From Pelecanus crispus (lineage: Eukaryota; Chordata; Aves; Pelecaniformes; Pelecanidae): a DNA stretch of 64,000 bases. The stretch lies in contig NC_134656.1 in assembly GCF_030463565.1 (NCBI RefSeq), positions 377,001-441,000 on the forward strand, given 5' to 3'. Made by a program: the position numbers and the translations under genes. Shown piece after piece: positions 11,601-22,595 of the stretch; position 1 is the stretch's first letter; the number at the start of each line of letters is the position of its first letter. The notes under the pieces were generated by a model. The model searched no databases, was not told where the DNA came from, and saw only the letters and a list, made by a program, of their open reading frames with translations.

Positions 11601-14600
11601 GCAGGAGTGAGAGGCAGGCACCTGTGCCATGAGCGCTGGTCCTTGGACCACACTGCAGAGGGACAAGCAGCAGGCACTGATGCCGTGGGCATTGGGACCT
11701 GCGTCACCGCACGTATGCGAGAGCAGATGCCCGTGTCCTGGGCCCTGAGGAGCGCTGGGGGTGTGTGAGCTGTGGGCACCAGGCTATGGACTGGGCTGCT
11801 GGCACCGCAGACACCGCAGCCATCCCATGTCACTAGCACCAGGGCCCAAGCAGCACCGTGGGCACGGGCACCCAGCCCTGGGCACGGCTGTGGGCGCACA
11901 GACAGTGGAGGATGGACTCTGGACCACGCTGCAGATGTGTGAATGACAGCCGCTGATGCCGGGCTGCGGAGTCCCAGGCTGCACCGCAGGCGGTGGTGCT
12001 GGGCCAGCGGTACTGAGTCCTGAGGAGATGTGGGCAGCGGTGCTGATGCTGCAGGAGTTGGACCGTGGTGACAGAGGCGTGGAAGCAGAAGGTTGCTGTG
12101 CTTTCGTGCTGCTGCCTCTGCTAGCAGCCGGGCAGCCATGCAGGTGGAAGAGCAGAGGAGACCCGCGCCACGTCTGTACCTCTGTTGCAGTTGTGCGTTG
12201 TTCATTCTGGATCTCTTTGTCTCTGCAAATAATGAATGTGGCCTGTTCTGGTCACCCCCACTCCAGCTGGAATAAATATCATATGCCAAACAATTACACT
12301 GCATCTGGCTGTTTTGCTATATAGTCTTACAGCTACAGAAAGATCAGTTACTCAGTCTCCATTAGAGCAAATCAGAAGTTTCCCCTGAGCTTCTGCCATC
12401 GTTCATTGTAGGTTGGGGGGAAGGGGGCAGCGATGTGTATCTCTCATGGGATGTGGTTTCAATACAGATTGCAAACAAAAAGCGGATTTGCGTGTCCAAG
12501 AGGCTGAAGGAGTTTACACTTGTTTGTGTGCAAATACGGCGTTTCTTTTACAGGAGGAGGCTACACTTGGTGGCCGTGCTGTAGTTTGTCCCAAGATCTG
12601 TTTTGTATCTGGTATAAAGACAGAGAATGCCAGTGCTCCTGTGTATCCCCCAGCACAGCTGGGTGTCTAACCACCAAAGTCCATGCACAGACTCTGCACG
12701 TCCATCTCCTTACTGTCTGCTCTACCTGACAGTGAACTTGGGCACGCTGTTCTCTCCAGATGACTACATGAATGCACTGTAGTGGAAGCGGACTTATGTT
12801 CTGCTTATCTTTCATAAACTAGATTAGGCTGGTAGAGGACTCTAAAAGTCTGTCAAGTTTTGGAAATAAAAAGATTCAAAAAGCTGTTTTTTTTTCTGAT
12901 GGTTGTCAGTATCTTGGGGAAAGAACGTTCAAAATGTGTGAAGCTCAGTAGTTTCTCTGCAAGACTTTTTTTTATGTTTGGCTTAGACTACGGTGAAAGT
13001 TATGTTTTTTTCTGGAAAACAAAATATGACCTGGGGAAAAAACCCTACTGTTTTGGGAAAAGATGAAGACTGGAACATTATTCTTCCTTGCCTCTGAAGA
13101 CAGTGCAGTGCAAAGTCTGAATGAGACGGATCATTCAGATGTGACAGAGGAGCCTGCTGCTGCTGAGGATGCCATGCTGGTTGGGTTTATTTCCCTCTTA
13201 ACGTGGGGCATCGTAAACATAAGACTGGCTTTCTATGGAAACTATCCCTTCAAATCCAGGACGCAGCGGTTGCTCTCATTGCTTTCTGCTAGCAGCACAA
13301 ACCCAACCACAACATGGAACCTACAGTGTCTTTGGTCACAAGAAGCTCCATTTTTAATCATAGGCCAGTAACAAATTATTTCAGGTATTCTGCTGTCATT
13401 GACTAGTGAATTTAATGGAACCCTTGAATGCTCCTGGCTATTGCATATTTGTGGGTATTAGGCTCCAGCACCTTGAATTCTCAAAGGATTTGCAAAAACA
13501 TGTTTGGTAGATGATCCATGGTTGACGTTGGAGGCCGGAGGCCTTGAAACAGTGGTTTCTGAGGTGCCTGTTCACTTCTTCCACAGGCGCTCTACATTTT
13601 TAGTGACACTCCATTAAGGAGCTTTCTGGGTCTTGTTTGGCTACAATAAACATTGGAATTAAGAAGCTTCTCCAGGCTGCTTCAACAAATACGGGTTTTT
13701 TGGGCAATTCTTGCTGTTGTGGGATAGGAGGGAGGAATCAGCTGCTGAGAGAAGGGTCGCTTTGGCACCTCAGGTAAGAGATGTAGGGGTAACAGTACTC
13801 GTGTCGTTAGCGGTCTAATGGAATTTCCCTGGTGTTTTCCTCAGAGAGCCATATGCCTACGGGGAGGGCCGAGATGCCAGACGCGACCGCTCCCCTCTTC
13901 GGGGGAGCCCACGGAGAGACCCCAGAGATGGCAGGGATGGTAGAAACGGGCGAGATTCCAGAGACACGCGAGACATTCGAGCTAGAGACATGCGTGATGC
14001 CAGAGACCACAGGGACCCACGGGACCTGCGAGACCCACGGGATATCAGGGATCCAAGAGACTTGCGGGACCCTCGTGATGTTAGAGATCTTCGTGACCCA
14101 CGGGAGCCGCTGTATGATCGATACAGGGATCCACGGGATATGAGGAATCCACGAGATGTGAGGGATCCACGGGATATGAGAGACCCTCGGGATATGAGAG
14201 ACCCTCGGGACCCTTTGTACAGGTAATTTCCATGAGATTATATTTGCTAACACATATTTATGGCTGTGCTGGTTTGAGTGGTGTCAGGCATTGAAGATAA
14301 GGAAATTGCTCTGGCTGGGGACAGTTGGGCGCCTTGCTTTGTGTGTTGTGGGGAGCAGGTGGGTACTTCAGAAATTAAACTTGAGGAAGGTCTGTGTGTG
14401 ATGCATTGGCAGAAGTTATTGCCTGAGATTGCACTGGAAACTCTTGCTGCTTCTGTAAATGTTGCAGACGAGATGAAGCTTATGACCGTTACCTTCGCCT
14501 TGAAGACTACTATCGACGGAAGGATGACTCTTACTATGACCGTTACAAAGAGCATTTTGATAGAGCACCAGTGAATTCAGAAGGTACGTACCTGTAACAT

Positions 14601-17600
14601 TATAACGGGCAGATTCACATGCTCCCTCTGGGAGGATGCAGGAGATGCCTGCAGTGCCAAGTGCGTTGTGTTCTGTGACGCTCCAAGCAGGTCCAAAGGG
14701 CGTTATTTGTTCTGTCTTTGTGGCTTGCTTTCAGACCGTCTGAAACGTGAGGAGCGGCGCCGAGAGGAGCTGTACCGTCAGTACTATGAGGAAATCAAGA
14801 GACGTTTTGATGCAGAGAGACCTGTGGATTGTTCTGTGATAGTGGTGAATAAACAGACAAAGTAAGAGAATAGTTATGACCAATTTTATTATTGCATGGT
14901 AGAAGCAAACGGAATTAAACTTAGTCCTGCCTTGAAGCTGTTGTCTTAACAGGTTGCTCTTGAGGAGCATGGCTTTAGAGCCCTCAAAAAGCTACAGCTT
15001 CTGTTGCTGTTCTGAGAATATATGTTGATGAGATGGAGAAATGTTGTATCTTGTGCTTTACTTTTATTTCCTTCTTGTCACCTATCACTATACCTTCTCC
15101 TGATACTTTTCTACCTACTCTTCATATCAGCCTACTGTGACGACAGGCTGTAGTGGCCTGTATTTGTTATTCATGGGTTGAATGATATGGAACATATTAA
15201 TATGTGCCAACCAACAGATAGTACGGAGCAGTTGTCAAGGTGGAGTCGTGGGGGTGTTCGTTTCAGAGCTCCTGTCAGATTGGTTGCTAGGTCAGATACC
15301 AGTCAATAACGTTAATCCAGCATGCAAGAAGTATAAAATCACTGCTGAAAGTAGTCATGAATGATATCAAAAGCATGTGTAAGTAGTAACCAGGGTGATC
15401 TCATGTGGCAGTCTGAACGCTTACTGAGGTGTCCCCACTCAAACACAGTGTGTCTTTTTATTGTGCTAAATGCAAGATTGTTTATCTAGAAACAAAAAGA
15501 CTGGCCATCCCTGTAGAATGGTGTGCTTTCTCTTGGAACGTAAGGACTTAAAACAATTTTAGGAGTCAAAGGAACTTGTGTCAAAAATGTTAGTACGTCC
15601 TTAGTTTGGAGAGTGGGCGTGCCGTGGTTCAGCCCCAGCCAGCAGCTCAGCACCACGCAGCCGCTCGCTCACTCCCTCTGCCCCGATGGGATGGGGGAGA
15701 GAATCGGAGGAGTAAGAGTGAGAAACACTCCTGGGCTGAGATAAGAACAGTTTAATAATTGAAATAAAGTAAAATAGTAATGATAATAGTAACAATATAA
15801 TAATAATAATATACAAAGCAAGTGATGCACAATGCAATTGCTCACCACCCACCGACCAATACCCAGCCAGTTCCCGAGCAGCGATCGCTGCTCCCCGGCC
15901 AACCCCCCCAGTTTCTATACTGCCCATGACGCCATATGGTATGGAACAGCCCTTTGGTCAGTTTGCATCAAGTATTCTGGCTGTGCCCCCTCCCAGTTTC
16001 TTGTGCACCTGGCAGAGCATGGGAAGCTGAAAAGTCCTTGACTGGCATAAGCAGTACTTAGCAACAACTAAACCATCAGTGTGTTATCAGCATTCTTCTC
16101 ATTCTAAATCCAAAACACAGCACTATGCCTGCTACTAGGAAGAAAATTATCCCAGCCAAAACCAGGACAGGGCGCTGTGTTGGGAACAGAGGGGTACACC
16201 TGCGCGTGGCACAATGAGAGAGGGGCTGTAACGATGGCACCAGTCTGATGTCTATATCTTTACAAATAAATATATTGAAGAATAGCAAACATGTAAATAA
16301 AGCATAGATCTGGGTTGGGTTCTGAAGAAAATGTTTGTCAAGGGGAAATTTAAAGCTCTGTCTCCTTAGCCCTTTGGAAAAAAGATCAAGAGTTGCTTTT
16401 ATTTAATGTTGCTATACCTGTGAGGCAGAGCGAGCTGGCGCTTGCCTGATCTGGTGGTAGAAGACAGAACAGGAAATTGGAACAAGGGAAGCAGTGAAAC
16501 TAGAAGTACACTTCTGTGGTTTGCTTTTAATGGAGTTGATTACCTATTGGAACAAATCTTGAAAGGAAATTATAGATTCTTTATCCCTTGGTGACTAAAA
16601 GTCTTTGGAAGATATTCTAATAGACCACGAGTTATAGTACTTGATAGAGGGAGATTTTTTTTTTTGTGCAAGAGGATCAGGTTAATATCCTAAGGATCAT
16701 TTTGGTCTGTAACAGCTACAAACCTGAAGAGCTGGAGCATGTTAATAAATCTTGGGTATTGAAGCATTGATATCACCTACTATAGCCCTGTTGAAAGATG
16801 ACTCCCGAATAACTAACACAATCGGTGTAACTTAGAAATCCTTAAAAAGACGTCTGGCGGGGGAGAACAGTTTTAGTCACCGTTACAATGTTCACATCCA
16901 AAGACGATAAATTGAACCTCTTTCAAAAGGTGTGGCTGCACACAGACTAAATTTTTCAGAATGCATATGCAGTCAGTATTGCAGTTTCAGTACTGAGTAC
17001 AATAAGCTTAAAAAAAGACTTGAAAACTTGAAGCTCTGTTGTGTGCGCTATGTTTTCTGTTTGGAATGGGAAGTCTGCAGGACAGCGGCTGCAGGAGCAG
17101 TGGATCCATAGATGCTGTGTTGATACTGGGTTAGAGCAGGAAGCAGCTAGTAGAACAAAAGAGCAAGAGAAAATGTATTTGGAACTCAAGTGAAAGTTTA
17201 TGGATGGGTAGTTATCCTCTGAAAATGAATCAAGTCCAGAAGTTGGTCTGTGCTACAGTGAATTAGGATAAGGTGTATTTGAAGAGTTAAGATACTGAAC
17301 GTAGCACAAGTAATTGACTTCTGTAAGTTAGCTACTCTGCTGTGTCCCCCTTGGATCTCTGCAGGCATAAATTACCTTGCTTAATGAGTTCAGTTTAAAC
17401 ACATTTACATGTAAGCAAATTTATAATAGTGTAAATCCCTTTGCAAACACTCTGTTTCTCAGCTAAGCTGAGGCTTGATTTGTAATCTATTTCAGCTAAA
17501 CTGAAATGACTGATTCAGATCAAAATAAGGGTAGGATATGGGCTTTTATATTATTGTAATGAGATTGCTTTAATACTGTCCTGTCAAACATTATGATGTT

Positions 17601-20600
17601 TGGCAAGCCATCAGAAAAGCGAATCTGAGACGACAGAGAGGGTGAATGTGCCAGGGTTTCTGTTTCTGTATGTGACTGACTTGTTCAACTCTGCTGGCTT
17701 TGCTTTGTGGTAGGGAGTACGCGGAGTCAGTGGGGCGGAAGGTGCGGGATCTGGGCATGGTAGTGGACCTGATCTTCCTCAACACAGAGATGTCACTGAC
17801 GCAAGCCCTGGACGATGTGAGCAGAGGAGGGTCTCCTTTTGCCATTGTCATCACCCAGCAGCATCAAGTTCACCGCTCTTGCACTGTTAACATCATGTTT
17901 GGCACCCCACAAGGTACTGAGGTCTCAGTAGGCTGTGTGGCTCTGTGGTCACTCTGAACCGCTCAAAGCGCTGCTTTAGAACATTTTCTTTCAAGCCGAA
18001 TCAATCACACAGGACAAAGTTCATCTTTGCTGTGACATAAGTAGTTATTAATGACTTGGCATCATGTCATAAATGTGAATATAATTATTTACAAGTTTCC
18101 ATAATACTTTATTTGTCCCTTGTCACAAGGCCCATCTAATTTCTGCCAAGAGAGAATCTCGGCTGCATTCTTAGCGCCTAACATCACCAGCCTCTGCATC
18201 TTAGGGCAAGTCATGAACCCCAGCTCTAGAAATGACTGCATTGCCTTGGTAGATTTCTGAGTAATACCAGTCCAACCTCAGTCTATCACTTGTTGCTCTC
18301 AAAGAGAGCATGTTTGGAATGTGACAAATTACAGGACAGATTTTAGAACCAAATGTGGTTTAAGGAAAACAGAATAAGGATAGTGTATTCAGTCAAGGTA
18401 AAGATCTGATTGTGAAACTGGGAAGAGTTATAAAAAGATACAACTATAAAGTGATTTGTTTGTACGTGCTCCACCTTTTTAGCATTTTAGCGCCATTTAC
18501 ACTTGTCGCATCACTTTCCATCTCAGGGTGTGACTTGGTTGTTGTGAGCGTGAGGGTGGGTGTAGGTATTAAAAAAAACATCTTGTCAGAATGTGATCTT
18601 GGAAAGCAGCCTTTTGCTCTGATGAGGTTATTTCTCCCTTACTGTGTTCTCAAGTAGTGATTTGTGAGATTCATCTGGGAGAGTAAACTTCTTGAATGCA
18701 CAGTCACCGGTTTTTGTGTGCTTACTGACTGAAGAAGCCCGGTTTCTTTTAAGATCAGATGCAGATGTGATAGGAGGGTTCTCTCATTTCCTGCAGAAAT
18801 ACAGCTCGCACACTTTCACTGGGCTTTCCGCTGCCCTTGGTTTTAACTCTAACTCCTTTGGTTTAACACCCGTCCTCCCACCAAAGCTTCTCTCCTTCTT
18901 TACTGGATCTAACAGTGTATCAAATCTGATAAGAACCCCAGTCATTAGCTCATCCACAGCTCTTTCTAGAGATTAAATATGCTCACTTGAATTCCTCACA
19001 GCCACCTTTCCCTTCACATTAGTTTCAGGGAACTCTTTCACAAGTTGTACGAAGTGTAATTTGTGCAGGTGTGAAGAGTGCCCAGAGCTTCGGGCACTTT
19101 TTGGAAGGTAAAGGCCTTCCCTTTGGTTCTCCGTACTTAAATCTGTGTTCAGGGGAATATTTGCCTGTGTACTGTGTGAGGTGGAAATAATGATCTCAAA
19201 AACTTTGAAAGGCAAGGGGAACAAAAAAAAAGTTGAAATTGACCATTATTTGTTGTATTACAGAAGAACTTGATCGCTGCTTGTTGCCCCAGAGTAGTAA
19301 ACATAGCAGCAATGTGATATTGAGCCAGTGCTGCTTTCCTCCCCGTCTCCTGCATGCGCACACACTATATTAAGGCATTGGCAGTACAGAACCAAAAAGT
19401 ATTCCCCTCGCTGTCCTGCTCGGGGAAGCTTTAGCAGCCTTCAGAGGGCAAGTTTTGGATCTGTCCAAGGCTTCAGCAGTAGAATGGCTGGAACTGTCTG
19501 CTCTTGGAGCATGGAGAATTTATGTGAGAGAGAGAAGGAGCTGCTTTCCCTTTTAATTGGGTGAGAGGCAAGACAGACATTTCTTGGGCTGATACGATAT
19601 CTTCTCAGAGCCCTCAGCTGTGGAAGTAAAGGATGGCCTTGCTGGGTGATAGCCTTGAGCCTTCTGTCAGCTTAGGAAATTGAACTGTGTGCCTAGGAAG
19701 CTTCCCAAGTCTACACTTGCAGTCCCAAAGCTGTTGCCTGCCTGCTGAATGAGATGTGCTGGTGTGCATGAGGCAAGGCACCTCCTGTTAGCATCACTTT
19801 CATTTACTTAAAACGTTTCTTTTCCTTGTGCAGAACACCGCAACATGCCTCAAGCTGATGCCATGGTGCTGGTGGCGAGGAATTACGAGCGCTACAAAAC
19901 AGAGTCGCGGGAGAAGGAGCGCGAGGAAATCGCCCGGCAGGCTGCCAAGATGGCAGATGAAGCTGTTCTGCAGGAGCGGGAGCGCCCACCCCCCATGGAG
20001 GAGGGTGTCAGAGGAGGTCACCCTCCGGGGATTCAGACTCTCTTGAACCTGCTGGCAGACAATCGCTATCTAACTGCTGAGGAGACTGATAAAGTAATTA
20101 ATTACTTGAGAGACCGGAAGGAACGGTTGCTGAGGGGAAGCACTGATTCTCTGCAGGGTAAGTTTCTCAGCCCCAGACAAGGCTGTTAATCATACGGTTT
20201 GTGGGCCCTCCGGGCTGGGACCTGAAAACAGTCCTGGAGCTGCAGAGGAGTCCCAGTGTTGTAACTTCCTCACACAGCGCCTCGTTTTATTGAGGTGGAT
20301 GTGTCCTTGGGAGTCCTGAGACAATTCAGATCTTTCATGTGAAAGAACTTTTATATTGGATTCTCTCAGGGAAACCATGGGACTGCCAATAATTGGTTTG
20401 GCTGCTACACGAAGGGCAAGAGTTCTGCTGAATGGTTTGGGTTTCCCAGAGCTGTGCAGCTCTCCTGTTCAGAGGGTGGGTACTCACTGATGCCTGTGTC
20501 TTTGGTAGCTGTTTCACTAGTTTTTTTAGGTGCCCCTTCAAGGGCATTTGCAGAGCTTTAACACTCTTTCCTTTCTTTCCCAGCATCCATGACAAGACAG

Positions 20601-21239
20601 TCTTTGGGGGCACCTTCAGGATCATCTCTGGGTAGTCAGTCCAGCCTTCCAAGCTCTCAGGCTCATCAGGGTTCACAGCCTCTGGTCTCTGCTCCTTCTG
20701 TTCCAGCGTCCTCTTCTAATCCTCAGCAGGAGCTTCAAGCAAAAATCCTCAGTCTCTTCAACAGCGGGGCGGCAGCGGCAGCAGCTGCTGTAGCAAACAG
20801 CAGTTCTGCAGCCTCTGCAGGCACTTCAGGTGGCACTCCGAACCAGAACTTTGCTAACATGGCCAGCGGTCAGGCCCGGTCAGCACAGATGAGTGCTGGA
20901 AATTTAAACCAGGCTCAGCAGAGATTGCAGACTCCAAGCACACAGCTTCCTGCTCTCCAAGGCCCTTCAAGAAATGCGGGTCCAAGACCTGGAGCTCCTC
21001 CACAAGCTCAGTCACTCTATGGTCAGCACCAAAATCGCCTCCCTGCACCTGGCAATGTACCTGCTCAAAGGCCAGTATCTTCTGGTATCAACTTTGACAA
21101 CCCTAGTGTACAGAAAGCCTTGGACACCCTTATCCAGAGTGGTCCTGCACTCTCCCACCTAGTGAGCCAAACCGTGGCCCAGGGGCGAGCAGGGTCCTCA
21201 GCCCAGCAACCTATGGGTTCCTACCAGCGACACTATTAA
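5508..21239 (+). CDS. NCOA5: NCOA5 (nuclear receptor coactivator 5), spliced, with N-terminal RRM
   Basis: The CDS joins 5508-5670, 6206-6313, 10304-10370, 13845-14222, 14468-14583, 14735-14861, 17714-17913, 19834-20157 and 20584-21239, giving 712 residues. All introns are GT-AG and the phases are consistent. Domains in order: a basic leader; an RRM (about 24-96) with RNP2 LFIGNL (28-33) and RNP1-like GYGFVQY (61-67); an RD-dipeptide region (about 113-238); a charged helix rich in ERRREE (about 280-305); a class II tRNA-synthetase anticodon-binding-like domain (about 305-400); an LxxLL receptor motif LLNLL (456-460); and a Q/S/A-rich tail ending SYQRHY. The family acts in the nucleus as an AF-2-independent coregulator of oestrogen receptor and related receptors. 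Human NCOA5 (579 residues) lacks the RRM, and its start methionine aligns with Met101 here. The ATG at 5508 has A at -3 and G at +4. Confidence 0.95.
6206..6313 (+). CDS. NCOA5: NCOA5 coding exon 2 (RRM second half)
   Basis: It encodes residues 55-90 (starting ALSMYHGYGFVQY). This is the RRM beta-3/RNP1 strand, helix 2 (LEDVQAALDG) and beta-4. The acceptor is TTTTCCAG and the donor GTAAGG. The phases (1 in, 1 out) join exactly with the exons on both sides. Confidence 0.9.
7320..8420 (+). mobile_element. Degenerate CR1 (chicken-repeat-1 type) LINE, RT 3' part
   Basis: The order of diagnostic pieces follows the reverse-transcriptase portion and 3' end of an old amniote CR1. These are a segment resembling TTAATTAATGCC..ATCCTGTCAAACTAACTT (about 7540-7580), ACTTCTGTAAGATGTTTGATTTG (about 7637-7660), a ...AAGTGACTTGGAAG... 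piece (about 7790), and CTGCTGGAATACTGTGTTCAG (about 8029-8050). It is heavily mutated and cannot code. It lies in NCOA5 coding intron 2 in sense orientation. Confidence 0.72.
10304..10370 (+). CDS. NCOA5: NCOA5 coding exon 3 (RRM end; human start Met equivalent)
   Basis: It encodes residues 91 to the start of 113, closing the RRM (DINKAV) and then reading MNKASSRSSPARR. This second part aligns with the first residues of human NCOA5, so Met101 corresponds to the human start. The 67-bp exon has a CAG acceptor and a GTAAAG donor. Confidence 0.88.
11360..12100. repeat. GC-rich degenerate tandem repeat in NCOA5 intron
   Basis: This is a GC-rich island of about 740 bp within an AT-rich intron. 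The phrases GGACCAC(A/G)CTGCAGA near 11645 and 11922, and variants of GCAGGCACTGATGCCG near 11670, 11950 and 12030, recur at spacings that are multiples of about 140 bp. The array looks like an old minisatellite or an expanded satellite-like unit. Both strands show short ORFs with no recognisable protein. Confidence 0.5.
13845..14222 (+). CDS. NCOA5: NCOA5 coding exon 4 (RD-repeat region)
   Basis: It encodes about residues 113-238, dominated by Arg-Asp dipeptides (RDPRD, RDMRD, RDLRD), roughly 30 in all, with YDRYRD inserts. RD/RS-like stretches of this kind are seen in nuclear RNA-associated proteins. The acceptor is TTTTCCTCAG and the donor GTAATT. Confidence 0.93.
13960..14220 (+). repeat. 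NCOA5: Coding tandem repeat (RD dipeptides)
   Basis: These are imperfect tandem copies of GA(T/C)CC(A/T)CG(G/A)GA(C/T)-type units, 12-24 bp, in frame with the protein. They encode RD-P/L/M/V-RD repeats. The DNA is repetitive enough that copy number could vary between alleles or species. Confidence 0.8.
14468..14583 (+). CDS. NCOA5: NCOA5 coding exon 5
   Basis: It encodes about residues 239-277, a Tyr/Arg/Asp-rich segment (DEAYDRYLRLEDYYRRKDDSYYDRY) that continues the low-complexity region. Acceptor TTGCAG, donor GTACGT, phase 2 in and 1 out. Confidence 0.92.
14735..14861 (+). CDS. NCOA5: NCOA5 coding exon 6
   Basis: It encodes about residues 278-319. A strongly charged helix (LKREERRREELYRQYYEEIKRRFD) leads into the first strand of the anticodon-binding-like domain (PVDCSVIVV). 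Acceptor TTTCAG, donor GTAAGA. Confidence 0.94.
14862..17713 (+). other. NCOA5: NCOA5 intron 6 (contains solo LTR)
   Basis: This 2.85-kb AT-rich intron carries the solo LTR at 15620-16169 in antisense orientation. The remainder (14862-15614 and 16175-17713) shows no exon or clear repeat. Confidence 0.7.
15620..16169 (-). mobile_element. Solo LTR of an avian endogenous retrovirus, with 5-bp target duplication
   Basis: Read on the minus strand the element starts TGTCCTGGTTTTGGCTGGGA and ends ACCACGGCA, a canonical TG...CA LTR of 550 bp. It is flanked on both sides by the same 5 bases GGGCG (15615-15619 and 16170-16174), a clean target-site duplication. The terminal sequence and the internal run resembling CAGCCGCTCGCTCACTCCC resemble LTRs that are common in neognath birds. 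No internal retroviral sequence is present, so this is a solo LTR left by recombination. It is antisense to NCOA5. Confidence 0.92.
17714..17913 (+). CDS. NCOA5: NCOA5 coding exon 7 (anticodon-binding-like domain)
   Basis: It encodes about residues 320-386. The core of the anticodon-binding-like fold is recognisable by the motifs VGRKVRDLGM, DLIFLN and GSPFAIVIT. In tRNA synthetases this fold reads the anticodon; in NCOA5 it is thought to serve protein interaction. Acceptor GTGGTAG, donor GTACTG. Confidence 0.94.
19834..20157 (+). CDS. NCOA5: NCOA5 coding exon 8 (LxxLL motif)
   Basis: It encodes residues 387-494: the last strand of the anticodon-binding-like domain, a charged helix (EKEREEIARQAAKMADEA), and the receptor-interaction motif LLNLL at 456-460 within IQTLLNLLADN. 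Acceptor GTGCAG, donor GTAAGT. Confidence 0.95.
20584..21239 (+). CDS. NCOA5: NCOA5 terminal coding exon
   Basis: It encodes residues 495-712, rich in Ser/Gln/Ala/Pro, with an Ala tract and a conserved C-terminus (INFDNPSVQKALDTLI ... YQRHY). The stop TAA is at 21237-21239. The acceptor CCCAG precedes 20584. Confidence 0.95.
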
Positions 21240-22595
21240 AGCTGAGCTGTCAGGCCCTTTCCCTTTCCCTTTGCCATTCCATACTTATAGCTGTTTAAAG
21301 AGTCTCCTGTCCTTGACATGGGACAATGCATGTCCTCTCCACTTTGGCGAGAGTGTACCCCCGGTGGCATTGCTGCTGACTGTTGCTAGCGCTGCCCTTC
21401 CTCTCCTTGGTCTGGTTAGCAGTGTTTGGAGAAGTATGCTCTATTTTCTCAGTGGCACGATGTGCTAGGAGTTGCTTTGGATAATCGGTTATTTTGTCCA
21501 GTCCCAGAAGCTGCTGCAGTGACAGCCCTTCTGCATTGTCCTCACTCCCAGTAGCTGGCGCATCTTCACATTGCGGCGCAGTCTGGCCTCACTGAATAGT
21601 TTTAGTGTAGTTTTGGGTCGGTGGTTTTGAGGAAACGGGACTGAACAGAGCGGTATGCTGATTGGGCCTTCTTGGAGACCTACCTTTTTGGAATGGGCAC
21701 TATTTTTCTTTGGATTTCTTTTTTTATTTCTTTTTTTAATGGCACATAAGCCAGTTGGAAAGTGCAGTGGTAGCGCTAGCAGCTGAACTCATGAAGCACA
21801 TGCATGACCACTGCTCAGTAACCCAGGACCATGCCGTTTGGTCCTTCCGTAGCTGGACTGTCATGTCCTGGCAGGGCGAGGCAGAGAGACGCTCCTCACC
21901 TCGCCCAGCTCACAGAAACTGGCAGCTTTGCTCCGAGTACTGTGGCAGATCTGAAACACAAGAGCTTCCAGCCAAGGCAGAGATTTCAAATGGTCTGTCA
22001 ATTTTCCTACACCAAGTAGGTCAGTGTTAAGATCAATCTGTTAAATTTGGTGTATAAATTCCCTTTTCTTATAACCTTGCTTTGGGACAGTTGGTTCCTG
22101 TAGCCCAACAGCTCAGCCGCAGCCACGCTGATGTGCTGCTGGCCCTCCCTTGGGAATACCTGCAGCCAGTTACCAGGTGGTGAATGTCTGCTCTGAGACT
22201 TCATCTCACTGTCGATGGGGGTTTTGTCCATCTAAGGTGCAGAGGCAGTGCCAAGATGCAATACCATAATTTTTATATATTTTTTTCAACTTTGGTAGCT
22301 GCAGCGGAAAATTGAGTGGAAAATTGGGCAGTGATTCTTCACCGTGTTTTTAACCAGTAACATACTTTGATACCAGAACACAAAACATCTCTTAACTATG
22401 TGGTCCTCCCCATCACGGCCTTCTTAGAGTCTGTAGGCTTCCTGCAGAGAACCCAAAGAAACTAAGAAAGCGGTGTTCTTGGAGCAGAGGATTTTCTTTG
22501 TCCCAGGTGGTTTGTGTTGTAGCATTTTTTTCTTTCCTCTCTGTGCTGTTAACAAGAGGACATTACTTTTTAATAAAAAGGCAGGAAAAACGTTT
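21240..22595 (+). other. NCOA5: NCOA5 3'UTR (end approximate)
   Basis: This AT-rich non-coding sequence follows the stop codon. A canonical AATAAA at 22572-22577, with a T/GT-rich element (GTTTTGTTGCATTTTT) about 20 bases further on, makes cleavage near 22595 likely. Further plus-strand AATAAA hexamers lie near 23404 and 23751, so a longer form cannot be excluded. Confidence 0.6.
22572..22577 (+). terminator. NCOA5: NCOA5 poly(A) signal
   Basis: AATAAA is followed within 30 bases by a U/GU-rich stretch and lies about 1.3 kb after the stop codon. It is the first canonical hexamer downstream of the NCOA5 stop that has a good downstream element. Confidence 0.6.
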
